Assembly (NCBI GenBank): GCA_964030475.1
Contig: CAXIPT010000058.1
Coordinates: 1-64,000, forward strand
Reading direction: 5' to 3'
DNA length: 64,000 bases
Source of the DNA: Tethya wilhelma
Taxonomy: Eukaryota > Porifera > Demospongiae > Tethyida > Tethyidae
Notes under the pieces: model-generated
The model's input: the letters and a program-made list of their open reading frames with translations, nothing else
The model's database searches: none
Told to the model about the DNA's origin: nothing
Made by a program: the position numbers and the translations under genes
Part shown: positions 33,878 through 48,100 of the stretch, piece after piece
Layout of the letters: each line of letters opens with the position of its first letter
How positions within the stretch are numbered: the first letter of the stretch is position 1

Positions 33878-36800
33878 TAACCTCATTTTAAAGCCGGTTC
33901 TGAATTTACTTACATAAATCTGCCTTGGTTAACTGATTAATGCACAAATCAAGTATTATTAATGCAAACAAAAACCCAAAAGAGGGTGAGAGGAATCTAG
34001 TTGCTTGACAATAATAGTGTTCGGCTAAAATGTCAATATTATATCGTTACCCTAAGATCAAATGGCAGAAATGAATTAATGCCAGGTCAACAACTGCTGA
34101 TAGTGATAAAATTCTTATTAAAGCTCCTTGGTGTGCATGGTAGAGGGTTATAATTGTCTGTCTACTTATTACAATCTGTTTTCAAATCATCTATATACCT
34201 GCCCATTGAGCAAATGTTGCTTTGCCAGGTCTTTACCCAATGTCCTCCAAAGTGACAAAATGTGTTCCAAGTTACAATGCTCTTTAACCTGAAAAATTAT
34301 GTTACCACTTCATGTAAAGTATACCTGGTGTGCAAGCTTATGCATGGCACTTACTTTAGAACTGAACGGACGATTCCTCATGTTCAAGGTGTTCTCCATG
34401 TAAACACGCAGAGGAAGATTTGGGGTAAGTTGTTTTGTAGCACTATTTCCGAGAAAGTGCAAGACAATTTCAATGTCTTCGTAGGTTTGGTGTAGCTTCT
34501 GGACTTCATCTAGCTCAGCAGAAATGTCAAGTTTTATTTTGAGAGGTAGTTCTTTCTGTGTATACATAGTACAGTACAATGTAAGTGTGTAATTAGTATG
34601 ACATTAATTTTTGTTCATTTGAATATTTGAGTTGCAAATCATATGAACAGACTGTAAATGATAGCCTTGTCCCAAAACTCCTTACTCCTCACAAAAATTT
34701 GAAGTGAGGGCTTAAAGGGGCCTATATAGGGTGAACAAGGCTACCACCTACAATGAATTTTACCTGTCGAACACTTTGGCGGATATTTGCAATATCATTG
34801 GCAAGTTTGATACTTATTTCCTGTTTGAATGTTACCAGGGGAAGTTCTTCCTCAATAATTGGTTTTCCATGAATGAACTTGTGCAACAAATGCTTTTCCA
34901 AAGCTGCAAGGTTGTGGAAATGCCAATGGAATGGCTTGGTTTGGTAACAGTGCTGGAGAACAACTGGTATGATGTCATGTTCATAGCTAAGGAGATTGCA
35001 GGTTTGAATGCGAGAGAGCTTCACAGTTCGACTTCTGCGATACGACCTGAATGGTATAAGGATACTGAAATGTATGGAGGTTGACATGGAATAGTAATTA
35101 GCTGAATTCAACCAACTCACCTAGGTTGTTCCATGCTTGGTTTCTTGGGAGCACTTGGTTTCCATGAAAGTGCAAGCAACTTATTGCATTCATGGAGAAA
35201 ATTGTTGTGCAAATGCACAAGAAACTTGACAAGTACTGTAGTGGTAAACCCAGGGCCTTTATCAGTAGGAATCAAAAGCTCAATTGATGTATCTTCATCA
35301 AAATGAGTAGGCAGGCATTCATCTTTTACAAGGAGACAAGAAGACACTATAATATAAAAAAATAATTATGTATAAGTGACCTGTCAAGGGAAAACGTGCC
35401 GGTTAGGAAATTATTGTTTTTGGAGTAAAATGCGGTTTTAGTTTAATTCGCGTTTTTGCGCGAAATTTTTTTTCTTGCACGGCTGTGCTGCGCTACATCT
35501 CAGCATGCTCCATGCAAAATTTGAGGGGTGGAGCTGCTTCTGTTGCAGAGATATAGCCAGTAGTCTCAGCCTCGTTCATTTTTACTTAGTTGCTAACACG
35601 GAGGACAGTTGCTATGCTGTGCAGCAAACCGTAGCGAATATTTATGAGCAGGGCAGCTGCCACTAAAAATGAATTTTTATTTGGTGTTTTCTTTGACTTA
35701 TAAGCTGACTAATCTCAAAATTTTGCTACAGCACATAGACAGAAAGGCAAGCCAAAGCTTTGTACACGCTTGTCTAATCCAAGCGCTTTCATACAATAGC
35801 TTTCTACTCGTGCATATTGCCTCTCCTTGTACGGCGATCGCGTACAGGTTATTTTGAGGCTTAGATTAGTTCTTGGAACTTACTGTACCTAAAATCTATC
35901 TCATTGCTAACAAGCGCTTACCTCCCTGAGTCCATTAGCTGTCTCCTGGGTCTTCTTTCCTAGCTACTCGCTTCTCACTAAATAATTTTAGCCCCCACGT
36001 GGCTGGCTGTGGTAATATTCAGCATGTACTGTACATGATCTAATTATGATACGGAGAGTATACGGACCGCCCATAGTTTACCTAGCAACAACTTTACAAC
36101 CGTTTTTCTAGGAAGCCACGAGTGGAGGCAGGGCTGCTTGCAAGAGCTGTATCTGGAAAACTACTTGAGCTATGCGCATCAAATTTTGATATGCGCTTCC
36201 TGGGAAGGCCTAGATATACCTGGAATAGCTAACTCAAAATTCGCAGACTTTCCTAACCGGCACGTTTTCCCTTGACAGGTCACACTATAGGGACTTCATT
36301 GACTTTAATCCTTTACTATAATTATAGCCAATACAAGTATTATGTGTATACAAAGTATATTGAGAGGTATTGGTAATAACCCTAGATAGCAGCAAGCATA
36401 TAATCAAAAAAACTGGGCAATAATAGTACAACGTCATACTTAAAATTGTATTCTATACTCACACACATATGCACACCATTTGTAAAGTCACGGTATAAGG
36501 TTTTTGACAAGCCACTTACTCTCTTATATTTACAAGGGGAAGCCTGGGAATGAGATTGCATCTTATTTCATGCAAAAGTATCAGTCTATGACTGTGATGG
36601 GACTTTCCAATAATTATAATAATATTATAGCAATTAAANAGGGAAAACGTGCCGGTTAGGAAATTATTGTTTTTGGAGTAAAATGCGGTTTTAGTTTAAT
36701 TCGCGTTTTTGCGCGAAATTTTTTTTCTTGCACGGCTGTGCTGCGCTACATCTCAGCATGCTCCATGCAAAATTTGAGGGGTGGAGCTGCTTCTGTTGCA

Positions 36801-39800
36801 GAGATATAGCCAGTAGTCTCAGCCTCGTTCATTTTTACTTAGTTGCTAACACGGAGGACAGTTGCTATGCTGTGCAGCAAACCGTAGCGAATATTTATGA
36901 GCAGGGCAGCTGCCACTAAAAATGAATTTTTATTTGGTGTTTTCTTTGACTTATAAGCTGACTAATCTCAAAATTTTGCTACAGCACATAGACAGAAAGG
37001 CAAGCCAAAGCTTTGTACACGCTTGTCTAATCCAAGCGCTTTCATACAATAGCTTTCTACTCGTGCATATTGCCTCTCCTTGTACGGCGATCGCGTACAG
37101 GTTATTTTGAGGCTTAGATTAGTTCTTGGAACTTACTGTACCTAAAATCTATCTCATTGCTAACAAGCGCTTACCTCCCTGAGTCCATTAGCTGTCTCCT
37201 GGGTCTTCTTTCCTAGCTACTCGCTTCTCACTAAATAATTTTAGCCCCCACGTGGCTGGCTGTGGTAATATTCAGCATGTACTGTACATGATCTAATTAT
37301 GATACGGAGAGTATACGGACCGCCCATAGTTTACCTAGCAACAACTTTACAACCGTTTTTCTAGGAAGCCACGAGTGGAGGCAGGGCTGCTTGCAAGAGC
37401 TGTATCTGGAAAACTACTTGAGCTATGCGCATCAAATTTTGATATGCGCTTCCTGGGAAGGCCTAGATATACCTGGAATAGCTAACTCAAAATTCGCAGA
37501 CTTTCCTAACCGGCACGTTTTCCCTTGACAGGTCACACTATAGGGACTTCATTGACTTTAATCCTTTACTATAATTATAGCCAATACAAGTATTATGTGT
37601 ATACAAAGTATATTGAGAGGTATTGGTAATAACCCTAGATAGCAGCAAGCATATAATCAAAAAAACTGGGCAATAATAGTACAACGTCATACTTAAAATT
37701 GTATTCTATACTCACACACATATGCACACCATTTGTAAAGTCACGGTATAAGGTTTTTGACAAGCCACTTACTCTCTTATATTTACAAGGGGAAGCCTGG
37801 GAATGAGATTGCATCTTATTTCATGCAAAAGTATCAGTCTATGACTGTGATGGGACTTTCCAATAATTATAATAATATTATAGCAATTAAACAATTAAAG
37901 AAAAAAAATGGGAGGGGCCTACAGTAACATGGCTACTTTTACCATATTGATGCAGTACTTCCTTGACTAAATCCCAAGCAGTTTTCAGAGCTTCAAACAA
38001 TTCTTTGCATTCTTGGCTAAATTGTGCTGCGCAAAAGATGATTTTACAGGTTATAAGCAATAATTTTACAGATCCAATATAATAGTAGTTAACATACGAT
38101 TCTCTTGTTCTGCCTCATGAAATAATTCTTTCACCGTTTTCTGTTGAGCATCCTCAATGGTGATACGACGATGAAATCGTTCGTGCATGTACTGTTGTAG
38201 TTTGACAATTTTGGGCAGATACTGTGTAGCTCTTAGTAATGGTTCCTGCATAAAATGAAGGCACCGGTGGTGCATAAGCCTCGGCGTATTGCACCAAAAT
38301 GCGTAACTAAAATTAATATGAATAATATTATGAGACCAAGAGTACCATTAGCTAGTAATTCATTGATCTCACAGGCATGTCTGAAGTCTGGCCTGAGAGG
38401 CTACCAATTAATCTAGTGACTTGATTGTCTACTGATAGTAGCAGTGGCCAGCCTGCACGCTATAGTGGCAGTGACATCAGTGAAAACTACTGAGTGCCTG
38501 GCAGCAATTTAGTGACAGTGCATGAAAACTTGAACACTGATGTTCATTTCACATTTACATAGTTTAAGACCAATGTTGATGATTCCATAGTAATACATCT
38601 ATGATGATTCAGCTAGGACTCAATCATGGTGCACTGAGCTAGTACTCATGCAGTGGAGACTCTGAAGGACCCGCACTGACTTGAAGCCACTATCACGTTC
38701 TCAGTATATACATTCACTAACTTTAACTTACAAGACTCTTGCAAGCAGTTGAGTTACCAGGTCTAGCACCTGAGCCAAGCACAAGCACAAGCACAAATCC
38801 AGTCCAACTAACTCTCGCAAAGCTCCACTTTCTAGATAACGCACACTACACGGGGCGTGATCGATAGGTGCGGTTTCGAAGCTAAGCGTTCAGAGAAGCA
38901 CAAAAGCCTCAGATCTCAGAAACTACAGCGTTTTGCAAGATGCCACACATAATATTTTAAGATAACCTCGATTCATGAACGTAAGTATCTTCTATTTCCC
39001 ATGTAGAGTTGCCGTTCTCCAGATTATCTCGTAACAGACAGACGCACACACACACAAAACGACTACTGTAATCCTCTGCACGTGCTACGCACGCGCCGAG
39101 GCTTAACCAGCAACATAAAAAAGCTATAGTCCTAACACTATGTCACTATAGTGTAGAATTAATTTATTTTGTTACCTGCTCAAGAAACAAGCTCAAGATA
39201 GAGGGCATTTCATCAAATGGTATCATGTTCTCTTGACAGATAACATGAGAGAGTTGTTCAATTGTCAGTTGTGGGTAGTATGACCAGCGATGTTCTTCAG
39301 ACACATCTGCCAACTTCTCATAGACAGCAAGATACAGTTTTTTATGTTCTACAAAACAAACACAATGTATAACGANTCACAGGCATGTCTGAAGTCTGGC
39401 CTGAGAGGCTACCAATTAATCTAGTGACTTGATTGTCTACTGATAGTAGCAGTGGCCAGCCTGCACGCTATAGTGGCAGTGACATCAGTGAAAACTACTG
39501 AGTGCCTGGCAGCAATTTAGTGACAGTGCATGAAAACTTGAACACTGATGTTCATTTCACATTTACATAGTTTAAGACCAATGTTGATGATTCCATAGTA
39601 ATACATCTATGATGATTCAGCTAGGACTCAATCATGGTGCACTGAGCTAGTACTCATGCAGTGGAGACTCTGAAGGACCCGCACTGACTTGAAGCCACTA
39701 TCACGTTCTCAGTATATACATTCACTAACTTTAACTTACAAGACTCTTGCAAGCAGTTGAGTTACCAGGTCTAGCACCTGAGCCAAGCACAAGCACAAGC

Positions 39801-42367
39801 ACAAATCCAGTCCAACTAACTCTCGCAAAGCTCCACTTTCTAGATAACGCACACTACACGGGGCGTGATCGATAGGTGCGGTTTCGAAGCTAAGCGTTCA
39901 GAGAAGCACAAAAGCCTCAGATCTCAGAAACTACAGCGTTTTGCAAGATGCCACACATAATATTTTAAGATAACCTCGATTCATGAACGTAAGTATCTTC
40001 TATTTCCCATGTAGAGTTGCCGTTCTCCAGATTATCTCGTAACAGACAGACGCACACACACACAAAACGACTACTGTAATCCTCTGCACGTGCTACGCAC
40101 GCGCCGAGGCTTAACCAGCAACATAAAAAAGCTATAGTCCTAACACTATGTCACTATAGTGTAGAATTAATTTATTTTGTTACCTGCTCAAGAAACAAGC
40201 TCAAGATAGAGGGCATTTCATCAAATGGTATCATGTTCTCTTGACAGATAACATGAGAGAGTTGTTCAATTGTCAGTTGTGGGTAGTATGACCAGCGATG
40301 TTCTTCAGACACATCTGCCAACTTCTCATAGACAGCAAGATACAGTTTTTTATGTTCTACAAAACAAACACAATGTATAACGAAAGATATCTACAAGATA
40401 ATTATATTTCATCATCTAATAATTATAGTAACTAAAATTATTTTGTACCAACAACACTAACATGATTAATACGAGTTAAATGATACAGTATAATTATAGT
40501 AATCATCTTAAATTTATAACTAAAGCACCTTTTATTGGATTCTTGTGAATTGTGACTTGCATCTTATCTTCAAGATTCTGTGAAAAGCAACTTTACTGAT
40601 ATTTCTATCGCAATCTAATCCTTATACTATAAATTTTGACAATATTTACAAACAACAATAACATTGCACCTTTTAGGGCCTACGCATAATTATGCCCACA
40701 AAACAAAGGTCAAAATTTAATTTCAAACATATATTAATTAAGGATCCAACAGTATGCTTCAAACCTTATTGTGCTATTAAAAAAAGATCATGATCTAGTC
40801 AGAAATGTTTTGAATGCTTGACATTGAAAGTGTAATGATTAGAAACTGACCAAGAATCAGAAAAAAACTATGCACACAAATAAAACAAAGAAGAAAAAAC
40901 ATTGTCAAGTATACTGCTATGATAATACCTAGCTATTGATAAGAAGACTGTAACTTTAGATTATTATTGAATTCAACTCAAAATACAAGTCTTGTGAGTG
41001 CAATTTCTATAGGCATCCTCACTGATCATTGACTGACTATGCATGGCCAGGTTAGCAATTTAAACAGTACAATACTATAACTATTACAGGTTAGTTTTCA
41101 ATAACAGCTATAAAGATTAACTATACTTGTGATTGAGGGAGATACATAGTTATGGTAATAGAGGTAGTTCTAGGAGAACTATTCTTATAACAACATAAAC
41201 AAAATCTTCATGGGGATGGTAATAGGTAATGAACGTGCACCAGACAATTATATATATATAGAGCCTTCAGAGATGAATACTCAAGAAAAGGTTAATTATT
41301 ACATTCTTCATTATATACAATTCATCTGATCCCAATTATTCATAGAGTAAAAAAAAAACATAAAACTTAGTCCTATATAATTATAATACTAACCTTGATG
41401 ACTGGTTTCAGGTATATAGCATTAAATTTTTCTTCCCATTTCCTTCTCTGATGTGGTGTTGGCAGTGTATCATCTGGTTTGTCTTTGCCTAGTGATAAAA
41501 AAGAATGGAATACTAACTTTACTGAAACATCTTTCACTATTTAACCTGGGAGAAGGTACCGTATAGAGGGAAATTTTCGGGGGTGTAAATTTTCGTGAAA
41601 AGCCTAGACCGTGCACGCTTTAGAAGAAAATATTTGTGGTTTTAATTTTCATGACTCAAGTATCTCCAACTTACAGTGCTTGAAGGTCCTGTGACCGTTT
41701 ATCTGCTTTTTGTATACATGTAGAATACTATTCTCGCTAGATACTAGCTATTTAGACTGAATTAAAGCTTCTTGAAAAGACAGACAAGAGACAACAGAAA
41801 ACTGAAGTCTTAGCGTGCGCATGGCGAGTATCGTGATCTTTGACCTCAGAAAAAAAAATTGTGGGAGGGAAAATTTCGAGACTCAGGGGTTAGTCATGAA
41901 AATAACGAAAATTTGCACCCGACGGAAATTTCCCGTTCGAAGTACATTTCAGTATATATATATTGTCTGGTCCTGAAAATAGTTCAACAATTTTCTTGAT
42001 AAATTTATACCGTATAGTGGAGTTTATAACTGAAGCAAGTCTCTGGTCAAAATGTAAAACATTTTTACTCAAAATAAAATGTATATAACAGTTGCTATAA
42101 TAATATTATACGGTTTAGAGTTCTACAAGTACTAGATATTTACTTCGTCACCGTGCACATGTGACAACCCATACCTTGAAGACTGGGTTTATTGTAGATA
42201 TCTTTCAATATCATGTGAACAAGGAGTGCAGATTCATCAATACTCCGGCCAATTGCTTTGCTTAGACAACTTAAGTCATGTAGCAAGTGATCCCAACAGA
42301 ACTGTGGTAAGTCTTCTGTATCATCCATTGACAAAAACTTTAGGAGAAAGGTTTTTGTTTGTACTTC
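33242..42367 (-). CDS. RNF213-like: RNF213-like exons: C-terminal domain and stop
   Basis: Exons 42175-42367, 41394-41488, 40529-40577, 40184-40356 (false copy 39176-39348), 38098-38245, 37943-38026, 35121-35346, 34764-35064, 34355-34555, 34199-34288, 33615-33781, 33242-33383. Landmarks: LLHDLSCLSKAIGRSIDESA; RRKWEEKFNAIYL; YLPKIVKLQQYMHERF; IELLIPTDKGPGFTTTVLVK; LLSYEHDIIPVVLQHCYQ; IEIVLHFLGNS; HILSLWRTLGKDL; ESLLKHLMEYIGQNNLPQ; and the end VGVWKYIAKNI-stop. This matches the vertebrate C-terminus, where the last conserved motif is a V-W-K stretch. No clear AATAAA was identified downstream of the stop. The intron 35347-37942 holds a 0.9-kb transposon and an assembly duplication. Confidence 0.92.
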
Positions 42368-45075
42368 CTATAAATTAAAGAATTTGACTACGTTATTGAG
42401 TACTAATATCATTATATTATTTTCTGAGAAAACCAAGTACAATGATAATTACCATTAGTGGCAAATACAAGTTAGCATACTATTATTGAGATCTGTAGAA
42501 GCTACATTAGAATGCTCTAGTTATTGAGCTCCTGGATCATGGAAGTTACAGGACATTCAGTGAGCAACCATTGAATAATAAAATTCAACTGGTTTACAGC
42601 CGTAACAGTTGTCTAAATTTGAGCACAGAGCGTTTCTTGCTCTTTTCTTGTTTATATAAGCACTCAAATCTGTACAACTCTGTGTATAAGCACCTCTACT
42701 CATATTAATTGCGAAATTCATAGTTCAAAGTTTATAAGATATTTAGCTTAAAAATTAATGCATTCGGGTTAAGTTTTCTTAGAGAAAATTGTGTGGCATA
42801 CATACAGGTTAAGATAAACTGTACCTTTATTTCACTGCTTGCCCAATAAAGAGCAGCATGCATCAAAGTTCTGATTATATAACAAGCAGCGGGTTGTAAA
42901 TTTCGTTGACCAAATGGAATCTCAGAACAAGCTTGTACAGGTCCTAAAATATATCCTTGTCTGTAAAAAAAATTCATGGCATAAACACACATACTAGCTT
43001 AATCACAAGTGTAAGAATCAAATTGATAATAATTATTATAATAATTAACAATAATGATAAGCTGAAACTAACAAATCTCAAGAGTTGGTAGTATATATTA
43101 TCACACAGTATATTCAAAGTAAATTAACTTTTTCTTAGCTGAGACAAATGCATGGAGTCTAGCTCAAGTGAATTTACCTTGAGCAATACTTAGTCTTGTC
43201 ACTGTGTATTGGTGGAATTTCACACTGCATATCGACACAATCTATACTTTTGTTGAATGGATGAACAAATCGGTGCTGATTTGGACATTCTGAAATTACA
43301 ATAAACAATGATTTTGTCAGTATAATACAACAGTGAATAATTGTACCCACCAAACACATCAGGCATTGTTGGAAGATAAGCCTCCTGCATAAATAGACAT
43401 GGAAGTATATTAATGTACTATGATGGACCTAAGAAATTACAACTTCAGTACATAAACTAACATTAACACCATCAGCTCCTTTCATCAGACGAACAAAGAA
43501 ACCAATAAGTGGTGCTTTTTCCTGAGTGCACATAAACACAGATGCTGCATGAACAACAAGTGCCGACACAAGCTTTTGAGTAGGTGAGACATCCACTTTG
43601 ACTCTGAGATGATTGCAGAGCTCATTTCTAATCATTTTTTCCGCAGTAGTTCGAACAAGCTAAGTAAAGCATTATACAACATCATAATCAAAACAACAAA
43701 CAAATTAACATACAAGTTCATTACAGGACTTACATCTGAAAGTTGTTCACATGACTTGCTGAGCATGAATCCCAGAAGGCCTTCTTGTGCCTATTAATAT
43801 GTTACAGTATGAACTTACAATGGTGTATCTAGGATTTTGAATAGAAGGGTGCTTAATAAATGAAAGCACCGATGGTGCATAAGCCTCGGCGCACTCAACT
43901 AGCTAGCACACTGTGCAAAAGAGTGTATCACTGAGAATTTCAGCAACTAATCCATCTAGACTCATAGCTAACTTTGAGTGTGCATGGTAAAGCAGCTATC
44001 TGACAGCAGCTGAGTATTCCAATGCATGTATAATTATTGTAGCAAAGCTAATCTGGTTCATAGTCTGTGACATGTGCAAAGTCTAGCTGCTGGACCTACA
44101 GTGAGTCTAACTCCGATGCACTGATATATTTAGCTAGCTATATATCAAGCTGGCCACAATGTAAAAATCTTTGCATGCCCTATATATATGCATACATATA
44201 TAAAGCAGGCCAACTCCTGTCTGTCTTGCCAAACAACAATGGCCAACAGTTCAGCAACAGCAGTCATTTAGAGAGCCATGTTCCTCAGTTAGCTTGTCAG
44301 TATTTACTATACAAATTCTGGATAACGCACACCAAATTAGTAGGCGTGGTCTCGAAGCTAAGCGCTCAGAAAGGCACGAAAGCCTGAAATTTCAGAAACT
44401 AAAGAATTTTAGACAACAAAAAATATATTTCTACAAGATTATTCAGATTTATGAACGTAAGTACCATCAATTTTGTCACTAGAGCTACCTTTCTTGAGAT
44501 TTCGATGGAACAAACCGACAGACAGACAGACAGACAGACACACAAAACGACCAGAGCGACTACCGTAATACTCTGCATGTGCTACGCACGCGCCGAGGCT
44601 TAATGAAGACACCCAGGTGCATAACCCTTGGTGCATAATAATAATGATTGTATGCGCCGTAAGAATTATATGTAGTTAGTGTAGGATTTTAAAATGTTAT
44701 GCATTGCTGTGTTTATGTGTTTGTACATTTATCATTCATGAAATGGTTCAATGAAAGTTCGATTGTTTCTTGATGTTGGCTATCTTCACAGTACTATTGT
44801 AGTTATTGCCACAACATTCACTGGGTATACATTATTATAGCACAATCTTAATTGCTACCTTTGTAAGGATCCCAGGCCATACGTATAGACTCTGCTATCT
44901 ATGTTGTATGTATAACTCACTCAGGCTCGCCCCTCATGCTCGCCCTCCAGGAACCTTAGGAACTACAAACTTTTGTTGAATTCTTTGTGTAATTCTTTTA
45001 GATAAACTTGATTATTTTACCTTGGTATGCCACTTTTGAAGACTGCATGGAGCTGTTGTTTTTGAGATATATTGG

Positions 45076-45159
<84 letters not shown>

Positions 45160-48100
45160 AACACACACACACACGCACACATACACACAGACAAAACAAC
45201 TACCGTAACCTAGGTGCACATACGCATCAAGGGTTAAAAATAACTGGTACAAAGTGGCTGAAAAATTTTGCGACCATGCCCACTTTTAGTCACGTGACTT
45301 GGTCTAGCATATGCGTAGTACAGCTACAGTGAGCTTGTGTTAGCCCCTCCCCCAAATACGCCCCTGAACATACATAATTGTTCTATAAGTAGCACACATA
45401 CCTCATCAATGATCTGTTTTTCATCTATTGAAGCAAGTGTGACTTTTTCATACAGAATAGCCAAAAATGGAACAGCATTGCTTTGAGTAAGACACTGCAC
45501 AAAAAAAACAATCAAAATAATAATTATTTATCTGTATAAACAAGTTGTGTGTTATATTGTTTTTGCATTACAGAAGTTCACTGTAAGTTTATACTACTAG
45601 TGACAATGTTGAACATCAAAGGGGCGAGCCGTTGTCATTGCTATGTAGCAAACAATTAAGTTCATCAATAATTGATGTTACCTCAACTATATTATACAAC
45701 ACACATAAATATGAAAGCTGAATATTAACCAGGATGTCGGACAAATGAACTAAAGTGTACTTGAAAATGTATACAGCATGACTGAGCAGCATTGTTCAAA
45801 AACTGACTGATAGGTGTATGTGCTAGTATAGGAACCAGCAGTACTACTGCCTGTTGTTTTTCTCTGCTTTCCTTTACTCAGCTATGCTCCCTTTTGGTAG
45901 TCTTCAGCCCCTCTAACTGTGGTCTCTCCAGTTATTGCATGGCTCAGTTCCGAGTCTTTACCTACAAGGGCACCATCTTGGCGAGAATTAAAGTTTACTC
46001 TCTTTTCAGCTCAAGCAGTAGCGTTCTTTCTCAGTCACCACTGATCAAGTTTCTCTCTGATTGAAGTGCAAGATCACGATGAACACGTGGACCTACGCGC
46101 AAGCGCTATAGATTGAGATGCACAGGCAATGATCGTCATAAACATAACCTACATTTAGACGGTGGAAAGGACGTACGCCAGACAAATATATAACATATAG
46201 AAAATTTCGCTGTTGAACACACAAGTGTGGGGCTCGCTCCGGCTCGCCCCAATGACCCCTAGTTAAACAGATACTTATTTGGGAATGTGAAGAACACAAC
46301 TGCAAGCTTTCTAGACAGCTAGTATAAGCTAGCTTAGATTTAAATGACAGGTGGTATAAAGGTTATAATGCTTTACTAATAGATCACTGTTGAGAATCAT
46401 TCACCAGTGGCACATTCATTATCAAAAAATTAATAAGTGTGTCTAATTCTGTACATGAAACACAGTTACATTTGCTAGTCTAAACTTCCAGAAAATTAAT
46501 GGCAGATCAAGTTTGCCTGTGCCCTCATCTTGTGAAACATAAAATGGCATTCAAGTTTCCCATTCATGCCAGCACTCTCACTTTTGTGGTTAACATACAT
46601 GAGCATTATGCAGTATATTGATTGATCTCTAAAGATTGCACTAATATTTCTATTGATTACTTTGAGAGTTTCATGGGTTGACATTTAAATTAGCATACCA
46701 AACGGTCTTGGCTGATTTGCCCTTTGGTAGTGTACACAGCTTCATCGACAATTTCTCGCATGGTAGAATAGCCAGGATCATCATGGTGGACTACAAAAGG
46801 ATCAACTGACAAGTCATCCTGCAAAAAAAATTTGAAAGGAGAGTAGACTGATGTGATAAACAGAAAATCATAATTTCAACCCATGCTTTTATGCTACAGA
46901 TCAATTAAATTATGTGCTGTTTACTTACAAAGCTATACACACTTGGTAGCAATAATCCACTGCTGAGTATCTCTTGCATTCCATTAATCACAACAAGTGA
47001 GGAATAACCATATTTTCTGGTTATAGTTCTCAATAGAAATACAGAAGCCAAATCTAAACCATCAACAGCACTGAGGTGAAGTCTTTCTTTACATTGTTGC
47101 AATACAGCAATAAGGTGTAGAAGTTCTGCTGGCAGTGAACCAGTAGCTGGAGTTTGGCTCACTTCATGAAGCACATGTACAAACATGTTGAGTGCACAAC
47201 GTAACTCTGCTAGTCCTAGAATACACTCAGACAAATTTGGTTTTGATTGGGCAGCATCAAAGTGATCCTTTTCAACAAGTTCCTCAATCCAACAAATTTG
47301 AACATTCAGAGATTCTGTTGGTGACATTCTACTCTTCACTTCATTCTAAGTTAAAATAACATAATAATGAAAACATTAATTATAAAATGTAAATAAGTTG
47401 AAATGACTATACCTCATAGCCAAGAATACAGTGAAGTTGAAATTGTGTGAGTTCAGAATCAGAGAAATTTTCCTTAGATTCAAACAGTATTTCAACATGT
47501 TCAACAGCTTTTTGGTATCTATTAAAAATAAATTTTATTGCATGAAACCAGGTCTTTCAACTCCAGTCACCAGATCTTCCTACTAAGCTACTAGAATTCA
47601 CTCTAATTGGAGCAGATCCAACAAAAACTGACTCTACTGCAATAGATATTCAACATACTTATATTTAAGCAATTGCTGTATCAAGAAAACACCAAGAGCT
47701 GGAGCAGTATCGACATCCATTACAAATTCAAAGGATGATGGGGAGAGGGCTATCCCAGCAATAGTTTTCATCACAGGTTCTTCTGGTGGGGAAAGGCCAA
47801 AACACATGTTAGAAATGAGTTCCATGAAGAAGAGAGTAATTCCTTGAGTGAGACTCTTGTCCACCTTCCTATATTACAGAGAAATATATACTCTTTGGAA
47901 TCATTGAGTTGGTATTATTGGGGGAAACTTACTTTTTTCGTAGGGCAGCACTTAACTTTCCCAGTAAACTTACAACTTTACTGAATGTGGCTTCTTTCGA
48001 TAAGTCTGCATTGCTTTTCTTTAAAGGCTACAAAGTACATGTTGATAAGTAGGTAGTAATAGTTTCAATGATTTGAGAGCTATTTTCTACAAATTGATTT

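Noticed and set aside
35475..37110. Pairs of identical 62-63 codon ORFs repeated 1253 bases apart, which could look like a tandem gene family
   Set aside because: They lie inside a transposon within a false assembly duplicate. Exact identity and the N between copies explain them.
45012..45332. Several overlapping ORFs of about 60-86 codons rich in Val-Cys or His-Thr
   Set aside because: They are six-frame readings of an (AC)n microsatellite and have no coding evidence.
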